Assembly (NCBI GenBank): GCA_964521255.1
Contig: CAZFRM010000016.1
Location: forward strand, 1-64,000
From: ZC4RG29 sp964521255
GTDB taxonomy: Bacteria > Bacteroidota > Bacteroidia > Cytophagales > Cyclobacteriaceae
Reading direction: 5' to 3'
DNA: 64,000 bases
In this document: piece by piece, positions 1-6,592 of the stretch
Layout: every line of letters begins with the position of its first letter
Numbering within the stretch: position 1 is the stretch's first letter
Made by a program: the position numbers and the translations under genes
Notes under the pieces: model-generated
Told to the model about the DNA's origin: nothing
Databases searched by the model: none
What the model saw: only the letters and a program-made list of their open reading frames with translations

Positions 1-181
1 GAATAAAGCGGTATCTTTCGAATACCTTCGCCCATGCTGGGCGCACACAAAATGTATGTGCCATTGTGGGGCTCGGTTTAAGTTTTTAGTTTTATCTTTC
101 AAGCAACGTTTGGTGTCGTGGGACAATTTACTAATCTTAAACCCACAACGTCACATACATAAACGTTACCTGCAAGCCTTG
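1..181. other. Left-edge intergenic DNA
   Basis: No convincing gene is seen. The stretch carries two AACGTT-containing segments (around 105-112 and 161-167) separated by short self-complementary stretches such as GTGGG and CCCAC. It looks like the boundary of an accessory insertion, but I cannot name it. It directly precedes the frameshifted secreted-protein gene. Confidence 0.3.
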
Positions 182-255
182 ATGAAAAAGTTCTTATCAT
201 AATCGGACTTTATTTCCAGCTGACAATTGTACTCGGACAGGAGAAAGGCAACTCC

Positions 256-708
256 TTGGACCTATGGAATTACAGCCTTGACATTTACCACAATGCCGAC
301 AGTGCAAAATCTATCGGACAAATTTCGTTTTGGAGAACTAAGCCTATTGATGACGGAATTAGCTTGAAACTTTCCGGAAAACTTTGGACACCCAATATTT
401 CTTACGACATCTTCACTTTAGCAGATTCGACTTACTGTCTTAGTCAGTCACAAGCGACAAAAGTGTTATCAAGTTGTGTTGGTTCAAGTGTTGGAGGTGA
501 CCTTTTTAGAATTGGGAATTATTTATTTCTCAATAGAAACGTTTGTGTGAATTGTATAAGACATGATACGAACGTTGACTATTGCAGACCGATAATCAAG
601 ATAGTAGACAAGGTTGACAAGAGTAATTCTAAGACTTTGGACGCCATCGTCAGACAATTTGGAATTAAGGGGAGTCACCAAAATCAAGGCCAGCAGGTAA
701 TCGAGTAG
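256..708 (+). CDS. Hypothetical secreted protein, start lost by a frameshift
   Basis: Not recognised. The uninterrupted reading frame opens at a TTG and gives 150 residues with several Cys (CVNCIRH near residue 98-104). The true start is probably ATG at 182. The open frame continues upstream of the TTG back to a TAA at 160-162 and there encodes KVLIIIGLYFQLTIVLGQ, a good signal peptide. That segment is out of frame with ATG 182-184 by one base, at a run of five A (185-189). One extra A would give MKKVLIIIG and a secreted protein of about 175 residues. So this is either a recent pseudogene or a homopolymer error. No family assignment; neighbours are hairpin-rich accessory DNA. Confidence 0.5.
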   Translation: MDLWNYSLDIYHNADSAKSIGQISFWRTKPIDDGISLKLSGKLWTPNISYDIFTLADSTYCLSQSQATKVLSSCVGSSVGGDLFRIGNYLFLNRNVCVNCIRHDTNVDYCRPIIKIVDKVDKSNSKTLDAIVRQFGIKGSHQNQGQQVIE

Positions 709-712
709 ACGG

Positions 713-735
713 CCTCGCTACTACTCGCAGCGAGG
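713..735. repeat. Hairpin CCTCGCT/AGCGAGG
   Basis: CCTCGCT at 713-719 is complementary to AGCGAGG at 729-735. The hairpin begins just after the stop of the upstream gene, with no T-run, so it is a poor intrinsic terminator. It belongs to a GC-rich structured patch running to about 810. Confidence 0.4.
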
Positions 736-751
736 TGCGCCTCTCACACCA

Positions 752-769
752 TCCCGAAAGCTTTCGGGA
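752..769. repeat. Perfect 18-bp palindrome
   Basis: TCCCGAAAGCTTTCGGGA is a perfect palindrome centred on AAGCTT. It is nested inside a larger stem, CACAC at 746-750 against GTGTG further downstream. Similar CCCGA...TCGGG palindromes occur near 31060, 31190 and 45922. Confidence 0.55.
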
Positions 770-1317
770 CGGTTCATTAAGATCAGGAGTGTGTCTTGTC
801 CTGAACACGGACAAAATTATTTGGACTATAAACAAAAAGTAAGACGACTGATATGACCGAAGAAAGAAGCACTGCCTACAACATATAAGGCTTAAACGAA
901 GTCCCCGCGCGCAGAGAATTGGCCACGAAGCTCGGGGCGTAGTTTCGGGACTTCGATATAAACCGCTGTCATGCCTTTCGGCAGATAAATTGAACTTTGG
1001 CTTCGGGCATTTAGCGTAATGTGATTAGAGGGATAAAGATTTTTAAATACGGAATAACCATCTCCCTGGTGGCTGGATGTAATGATCAGAGGCTTTTACG
1101 TTTTACTTTTTAATATCATTATTCATTTTTTAGCATTGAGACAAAAGAGATGTTGCTCCACAGCTTTGGATTGTTATAAGTTATCGGTCAATCCTTAATT
1201 TTCACTTTGTTATTTATCGTGAAACAGGACGTTAGAAAAATTACAATTACGTCCCGGAAAAGGAACTCAATATACAATACCTCAACCATTAGATCAAATC
1301 AATTGCACTGAACAAAG
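770..1317. other. Intergenic, no gene seen
   Basis: No reading frame of note on either strand. A short inverted repeat, GAAGTCCC at about 898-905 and GGGACTTC at about 947-954, encloses a GC-rich patch. The segment CTGCCTACAACATATAAGGC at about 872 resembles repeat ends that recur in accessory Bacteroidota DNA, from memory and unverified. From about 1030 the DNA is plain AT-rich. Confidence 0.35.
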
Positions 1318-1899
1318 TCAAGGGATCAATGCAACAATTAAACTCCTCGCACCATGCGCACCTATCACAAGCGATTGTTCAATATCCGCTGTCTTTGATG
1401 GTCCTGCTATGAATACGCCATAAGCATTTTCACTAAGGTTAATGCGGGCATAGGCTTCGTGCATGGTGGCTACAATATCCTGTCTTCTTAGTACAATGAT
1501 CAGATGTTGTGTAATAAAAGGTAACACACGAACAATCAACTTTTCTTCAGGAAGCCATATAGCTGCGTTCTCAGCAACACCAATTTCTCCCTGTACAATG
1601 GCAAGATCAAGATCATGCAGGGCAAGTGGATAATCTTGTGAAGAAATAATCCTGGTGCTCTTCACGCCTTCCACCAGGGAACAAATTTGCCTGGCCTTCG
1701 GAAAATTTTCACGAATGAGATCATTCACTAACGATGGTGATTCCAACGCAAAGAATTTACCACCATTCTTTTGAAGTGATAGTTTGTATTGTTCTTCCAA
1801 ATCAGCCCCCCTGCTAGTTGGAAATGTGAAATCAGCCAAAGGTTTAACTTCAGGTTTATTCACACGAATAGATTCAAGTATGCTCTCCCGGCTCCTCAT
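1318..1899 (-). CDS. lutC: LutC-type LUD domain protein
   Basis: 193 residues, the usual size of a LutC/YkgG LUD-domain protein. LutC acts in the cytoplasm with LutA and LutB as an L-lactate oxidising complex that passes electrons to the respiratory chain. The C-terminal half has the family's conserved core, with GEIGVAENAAIW near 104-115 and AYGVFIAGPSKTADIEQSLV near 158-177. The ATG overlaps the end of lutB by 4 nt, so the two are translationally coupled. The family match is strong. Lactate as substrate is inferred from B. subtilis LutABC, and no LutA is present nearby. Confidence 0.85.
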   Translation of the reverse strand: MRSRESILESIRVNKPEVKPLADFTFPTSRGADLEEQYKLSLQKNGGKFFALESPSLVNDLIRENFPKARQICSLVEGVKSTRIISSQDYPLALHDLDLAIVQGEIGVAENAAIWLPEEKLIVRVLPFITQHLIIVLRRQDIVATMHEAYARINLSENAYGVFIAGPSKTADIEQSLVIGAHGARSLIVALIP

Positions 1900-3266
1900 C
1901 TTGTATTACGATTTTTGACATACCATTCACGGAAGCTTTCTTTTGGAACTTCAGGGAGTTCGCGTGATTTTCCCCACGGATTCAAAAAATTATAGATCAT
2001 GAAACGGGGAAGTATCTTTAACATGAATCTGCCAACCTTACCTGCGAAACGATAAGTAGAAGGTTTACTAAATGTAGAGCCCATAACTTTCATACTTTCT
2101 TTCTTTGCCAGACCTGCATTGTTATTCTCAGCAATAACCTGGCGCCATTTGAACAGTTGCTCATGAATATCAATTTTCACAGGGCAAACATCACTGCATG
2201 AACCGCATAACGTTGATGCAAAAGGAAGCGAACTGTATTCTTTAAGATCAAGGTTAGGGGAAAGTATAGAACCGATTGGACCAGGAACGGTAAAGTTATA
2301 GCTGAATCCACCACTTCTCCTGTAGATGGGACATGTGTTCATACAAGCGCCACATCGAATGCACTTTAAAGAGTTCCTGAAATCTTTTCTTCCCAGTTGC
2401 TGTGTCCGTCCGTTATCAACAAGAATAATGTACATCTTACAACCCGGTCTTGGGCGATGAAAGTGAGACGTATAGGTAGTAATGCTCTGGCCAGTAGCGC
2501 TGCGGGCAAGCAAACGCGTAAACACACCGAGATGCTCAGCCTTAGGAATAATCTTTTCGATGCCCATGCAGGCGATGTGCACCGGCGCCAGGTGTACTCC
2601 CATATCAGCATTACCTTCGTTGGTACATACAACAAAACCACCGGTCTCTGCAATGGCAAAGTTTACTCCTGTCAGCGCTGCATCTGCATTTAAAAACTTA
2701 TCACGCAGGTGGCTTCGTGCTGCTTCCGTCAAATATTGGGGATCTTCAGCACCTTCCGTTGTCCCAATTTTTTCATGAAAGATATCGCCTATCTCTTTTT
2801 TCTTAAGGTGGATGGCAGGCATTACAATGTGACTTGGCGGCTGCTTCAGAAACTGCACGATTCGTTCACCGAGATCCGTGTCAACAACATCATAACCTTT
2901 TTCTTCCAGGAAATGATTGAGATGGCATTCCTCTGTAAGAATCGATTTGCTCTTTACCAGGTCCTTAACATTGTGTTTCTGAAGAATGTTGTAAACATGT
3001 TCATTGTGTTCATTTCCATCCTTTGCCCACAGTACTTCAACACCATTTGCTTTTGCCTTTGTTTCAAACTCAACAAGGTATTCATCCAGGTGAGAGAGCA
3101 CATTATCCTTTATCTGCGATCCAACCTCGCGAAGGTATTCCCACTCGGGTAAAGAAGATGAAGCCACGTCTCGCTTTTCGCGAATAAACCACAGCGTATC
3201 ATCATGCCACTTTGTACGTTCCTTGTTTTTAACAAACTCTTCCGCTTGTTTGGGATGGGAGTGCAT
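1896..3266 (-). CDS. lutB: LutB-type iron-sulfur protein
   Basis: 456 residues, normal for LutB/YkgF. An N-terminal LUD domain (about 60-290) is followed by a ferredoxin-like segment with Cys302, 305, 308 and 312 (CIRCGACMNTC) and a second partly matching cluster at Cys354, 357 and 361 (CGSCSDVC), expected to bind two 4Fe-4S clusters. It would transfer electrons from lactate oxidation. It is the third gene of a minus-strand operon after the permease and the 55-aa peptide, about 76 nt downstream of the latter, and overlaps lutC by 4 nt. All cluster cysteines are present, so it looks functional even though LutA is missing here. Confidence 0.88.
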   Translation of the reverse strand: MHSHPKQAEEFVKNKERTKWHDDTLWFIREKRDVASSSLPEWEYLREVGSQIKDNVLSHLDEYLVEFETKAKANGVEVLWAKDGNEHNEHVYNILQKHNVKDLVKSKSILTEECHLNHFLEEKGYDVVDTDLGERIVQFLKQPPSHIVMPAIHLKKKEIGDIFHEKIGTTEGAEDPQYLTEAARSHLRDKFLNADAALTGVNFAIAETGGFVVCTNEGNADMGVHLAPVHIACMGIEKIIPKAEHLGVFTRLLARSATGQSITTYTSHFHRPRPGCKMYIILVDNGRTQQLGRKDFRNSLKCIRCGACMNTCPIYRRSGGFSYNFTVPGPIGSILSPNLDLKEYSSLPFASTLCGSCSDVCPVKIDIHEQLFKWRQVIAENNNAGLAKKESMKVMGSTFSKPSTYRFAGKVGRFMLKILPRFMIYNFLNPWGKSRELPEVPKESFREWYVKNRNTR

Positions 3267-3342
3267 AAGTCAATGCGTAAATAACTGAATGGGTGAATGA
3301 ATAATTGCTTAAATATAATCAGGAAAACTCACGCGAGGAACC

Positions 3343-3510
3343 TCACTTTTTATTCATCCACATGGGTGCAGTTACAAACCACAAGATCGTGCCAATCAAC
3401 ATATAGGTTTTGTGTTGATCGAGCGTCAGGGATCCGGAAAATACCAGGAAAGATGGTATTACCGTCAGGCCCAGTCCTATAAAAGAAAGTATTTTTGTGA
3501 TCGGTTTCAT
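3343..3510 (-). CDS. Small two-helix membrane protein (55 aa)
   Basis: A 55-residue protein starting MKPITKILSF. It has two predicted membrane helices, roughly residues 7-26 and 37-50, joined by a short polar loop (TLDQHKTY) and ending in NKK. It begins only 4 nt after the permease stop and precedes lutB, so it is almost certainly co-transcribed with both. No enzyme motif is visible. Its position suggests a small partner of the permease or a membrane anchor for the Lut proteins, which is inference. The homogeneous hydrophobic pattern and tight spacing argue that it is a real gene. Confidence 0.65.
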   Translation of the reverse strand: MKPITKILSFIGLGLTVIPSFLVFSGSLTLDQHKTYMLIGTILWFVTAPMWMNKK

Positions 3511-3514
3511 CTCA

Positions 3515-4915
3515 TTATGCTTTTTGAAAACTGGTTGACTTGTCAGGTGATCCCTGCATTATCTTGTTTGACACGATATAAATAATTGACGCGATAAACC
3601 ATCCGGGCAATCCCAGGAAAAAGATATCAACGCCACGGGAAAAATTCAGGAAAAGACAAAGTAATAATGTTCCGATCCAGGTAATTCCCGCAGCCCAGTT
3701 AAACTTGATACCTTTTACGCTGGCAAAATTACTTTTCAAGCCAAGTTTCGGCAGAACATAAAAGTCGATAACGATTATCGCTCCCATCGGCATCAACATC
3801 AGACCATACAGTGCTACAAAATCAAGCAACCTCATAACCAATGCAGGGAACAAGGCAGCAATGGTGGTGATCAATCCTGTTATCAATGTTACTTTCCAAC
3901 GTTTCTTCGAAGGAACGATAGACTGAAATGCCAAACCTGCACGATAAATTGTCGGGTTTGCTGTTGTCCATCCGGCAATGAGCACACACAACGCTCCGGC
4001 TATGCCTGCACTGCTATAAGCAATAGGACCTGGCGCTATATTTCCTGCCGCCGCTGCACATAAAATTCCTGAAGAGATCCAGGCCATAAAATGACCGAGC
4101 AACATACCTGTAGCGGACGCAAAACCATGGTACCATTTTTTTGCGTAACGCAAAATTGAAAGGTCAGCCATGCCAATGTGCATAGCCATATTGGCAAACC
4201 AGGCAAAGAACATAATATGCCAGAAGGTGAATTTGGACTGACCCGGCGCAGGAACACCCGTCCATATTTTCGTCTGCGCTATTTCCCAAAAATCATCCAG
4301 AGAATGAATGCCAAGACCAGGCATAGCGGCAAAAGCAGCTGCAATAAAAACTAAAATCATCCACGGAGCGCATGCATTTGCAAACTTTGAAATCTGTTCG
4401 TATCCAAGAATAGCAACAATCGTGATTACAATACCAACAGCTATTACTGTAACAACCCACCCTATACTGGTCGGCAGCCAATCACCCAAACCAGGCATGT
4501 CAATATTAAAAGGAATCCCAACAGCAGTGGCCGATACGGCAATCATGGAGCCTGCCAGAAAGCAAAACATAATTCCATTCACAACATTGTACGTGCTTAC
4601 TAAATAACGTCCACAAATTTTTTCCAGTTGATAATACAACGTCAACCGAACTTTAACGGCTATGGGTGCACAGATAAAAGCCCAGCTCAGTACCGCCAAT
4701 ATATTTCCAATAAGAAGTCCGGAGAAAAGATCAGTGGCCGTAACGCCATGAACAAGGAACAACGGGCCAATAACAAATTCCGTCCCTGCTATGTGCTCAC
4801 CGGCATACATACCGAGGAAGCTCCCCCACCCTTTCCACTTATGTGACGGCACGGGTTCACGTTCATATTCATTTACAGCTTCGAGGTTGGTGACGAGATT
4901 CTTCTTATTAAACAT
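3515..4915 (-). CDS. NCS1-family permease (cytosine/purine type)
   Basis: About 466 residues and roughly 12 membrane segments. The N-terminal pattern (WGSFLGMYAGEHIAGTEF, then FSGLLIGNILAVLSW) is that of nucleobase:cation symporter-1 proteins, which import cytosine, purines, allantoin or hydantoins across the inner membrane with H+ or Na+. I start it at the ATG at 4913-4915 rather than the TTG two codons upstream. It leads an operon with the 55-aa membrane peptide, lutB and lutC, and lies below a GntR regulator. The operon suggests the substrate is linked to lactate or another small carboxylate, but that is not readable from sequence. Confidence 0.75.
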   Translation of the reverse strand: MFNKKNLVTNLEAVNEYEREPVPSHKWKGWGSFLGMYAGEHIAGTEFVIGPLFLVHGVTATDLFSGLLIGNILAVLSWAFICAPIAVKVRLTLYYQLEKICGRYLVSTYNVVNGIMFCFLAGSMIAVSATAVGIPFNIDMPGLGDWLPTSIGWVVTVIAVGIVITIVAILGYEQISKFANACAPWMILVFIAAAFAAMPGLGIHSLDDFWEIAQTKIWTGVPAPGQSKFTFWHIMFFAWFANMAMHIGMADLSILRYAKKWYHGFASATGMLLGHFMAWISSGILCAAAAGNIAPGPIAYSSAGIAGALCVLIAGWTTANPTIYRAGLAFQSIVPSKKRWKVTLITGLITTIAALFPALVMRLLDFVALYGLMLMPMGAIIVIDFYVLPKLGLKSNFASVKGIKFNWAAGITWIGTLLLCLFLNFSRGVDIFFLGLPGWFIASIIYIVSNKIMQGSPDKSTSFQKA

Positions 4916-5000
4916 CAGCAAGTGAGAATTTACATTTTACAATTTAGTAAACATAATGTTAACGTCATGGGCTGCTGTCCTGTAGTATGCTGAATAGACA

Positions 5001-5034
5001 ATGAGTGAATGAGTGAATGAGTAAATGGGTGAAT
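5001..5034. repeat. 8-nt tandem repeat (GAATGAGT-type)
   Basis: Four near-identical octamers of the form GAGTGAAT are stacked here (GAGTGAAT, GAGTGAAT, GAGTAAAT, GGGTGAAT), upstream of the permease on the minus strand. A shorter relative, GGGTGAATGAAT, lies near 3288. Slippage could change promoter spacing, but there is no evidence that it does. Confidence 0.6.
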
Positions 5035-5067
5035 AATAATGTTGAATATTGAATGATTGAGTCTTCT

Positions 5068-5100
5068 TCGGTCTTTCTGACTTCCCGTCTTCCGGACTTT
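5068..5100. repeat. 8-nt degenerate repeat (CGGTCTTT-type)
   Basis: Reads CGGTCTTT, CTGACTTC, CCGTCTTC, CGGACTTT, that is, four degenerate octamers with a CGnCTT core. The same unit reappears on both sides of the element at 6280-6488. Confidence 0.55.
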
Positions 5101-6142
5101 AAATTGAATTTCTATTTATAAATCTAAACGCATTCTTCACCACTTCCTTCTTCTTCGACTGAATCATGTAAGCCGCGGTTTCGCCCATAGCATCAAAGTC
5201 GGTGGAGATTACGGTTATGCCGAGCAGATCTTTTAAAGGAGTATCATTGTAGGATATAATGCCAATGTCTTTTCCCATTTCAAGTTTCTTATCACGAATC
5301 TGTTTTACTAATGAGACAAGATCATTTTCCTCAATGATTATATAAGCATCCTTCGGGTGCAGTTCCATGTCAGCATAAATTTCATTTAGTACTTCAAAAC
5401 TGAAATTAAAGTCGGTACAGAATTTTTGAAATCCGTGAAGTATCCTCATCGGATAAGGGTACAATGATTTGGAAGGATAGACCAAAATAAGTTTTTCATA
5501 TCGCTTTAAATAGCCGCTACCTTCACTTAGGGCTTCGTATATATCCATTTTGAAATCCTGGTAAACTGCAGCGGTTGGTCTTAGCTCAGGAATAATATTA
5601 TCAATAAAAATAAGCTTATCCTGCGGCAATGATTTCAATAAATCATATACCGCTTTTGTGGCCGTCTTGTGCAATAAGTTTTCATCCTTGAAGTGAGGCA
5701 TCACAACATAATAATCATACGCACCCACACTTTCTTCCAACTCATTTAAAAAAAGCTTTTCATCACAATGATAAATTTTCAGGTCGACCACAGCGTTGCT
5801 ACTGATACTGTTTACAAATGAATTGTATATTTTAAGTTTGTATGAACTAAGCTTGTTCATGAGAAAGAGCACGGTTAGTCTGGAGGCGACAACCGCACGG
5901 GCAACATAATAACCTTTACCCTTAGCGGATACAATGATCTTTTTTTCTTTTAAATGGTTGTAAGCTTTTTCGACTGTATCCCGTGAAAGATAATACTCTT
6001 CACTTATCTCGTTAATGGAAGGAATGCGCTGACCAACTTTAAGGGTGCCCTTCTCGATTTCTTCCATGATGGAATTCACAATTTGCCGGTACTTCGGCAT
6101 TCTTGATTCGCTGTCTATCTTTAATTGCATCAGGCTCTCCAT
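5099..6142 (-). CDS. GntR-family regulator with LacI-like sensor domain
   Basis: 347 residues. Residues about 8-75 form a GntR winged helix (GTLKVGQRIPSINEISEEYY, then LSRDTVEKAYNHLKEKKII). Residues about 85-345 look like a periplasmic-binding-protein fold, as in LacI/GalR sensors (FIDNIIPEL, GIISYNDTPLKDLLGITVIS). Such hybrids respond to sugars or sugar catabolites. It sits 184 nt upstream of the permease-lut operon on the same strand and is its likely regulator. A second possible start (ATG at 6128-6130) has a better GGAG spacing. The ligand is unknown. Confidence 0.8.
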   Translation of the reverse strand: MESLMQLKIDSESRMPKYRQIVNSIMEEIEKGTLKVGQRIPSINEISEEYYLSRDTVEKAYNHLKEKKIIVSAKGKGYYVARAVVASRLTVLFLMNKLSSYKLKIYNSFVNSISSNAVVDLKIYHCDEKLFLNELEESVGAYDYYVVMPHFKDENLLHKTATKAVYDLLKSLPQDKLIFIDNIIPELRPTAAVYQDFKMDIYEALSEGSGYLKRYEKLILVYPSKSLYPYPMRILHGFQKFCTDFNFSFEVLNEIYADMELHPKDAYIIIEENDLVSLVKQIRDKKLEMGKDIGIISYNDTPLKDLLGITVISTDFDAMGETAAYMIQSKKKEVVKNAFRFINRNSI

Positions 6143-6279
6143 AAGTCCACTCTATCATTTTGAAATGAATGTTTAAAAATATTGTTTTTTAAACCCTTCA
6201 CAAAGTATAAGCTATTACTTGATCGAATTTGGTACCCGGAACAAGCCAGAATTTTCTTTCCGACTTTCGGACTCCCGGT

Positions 6280-6488
6280 GGGCGCATTTCAAATTGTCGC
6301 ACCATCATATTAAGTTAAGAGGAATACAGCCCTCGCACGCCCTGTATCCTAAAGGGTCAGCACGCTGTGGTTCTCCCCTGCCTTTGCCGGCAGGCTTTAG
6401 GGAGTTAGAGGGCGTGTGGTGCGCTTAACTTAATGACATTGCCGTAGGACAAAATATATTCTCAACAGTGACAATTTGAAATGCACCC
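6280..6488. mobile_element. MITE-like 209-bp palindromic element
   Basis: The ends are 19-nt inverted repeats differing at one base: GGGCGCATTTCAAATTGTC at 6280-6298, and its complement with T for C at 6470-6488. Immediately outside both ends is the same octamer, CTCCCGGT (6272-6279 and 6489-6496), as expected for a target duplication. Inside lie a second perfect inverted repeat (ATTAAGTTAAG 6309-6319, CTTAACTTAAT 6424-6434) and smaller hairpins (AGGAATACAG/CTGTATCCT, CCTGCC/GGCAGG). No protein is encoded, so it would need a transposase in trans. An 8-bp duplication is found in families such as ISL3, IS256, IS66 and IS1595. Caution: the flanking DNA already has an 8-nt period. Confidence 0.65.
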
Positions 6489-6592
6489 CTCCCGGTCTTT
6501 CGGACTATTACAATTTTTTATTAACATTACACTTCCAAACCAGTGTACGAGTTAAAATTTCAAGTTAACCAACTTAATCCACTCTATTTACC

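Noticed and set aside
660..820. Remnant of a group II intron or its reverse transcriptase locus
   Set aside because: The hairpins and the GAGGTGCGCCTCTCACACC segment resemble such loci from memory, but no reverse transcriptase frame and no certain domain V could be found.
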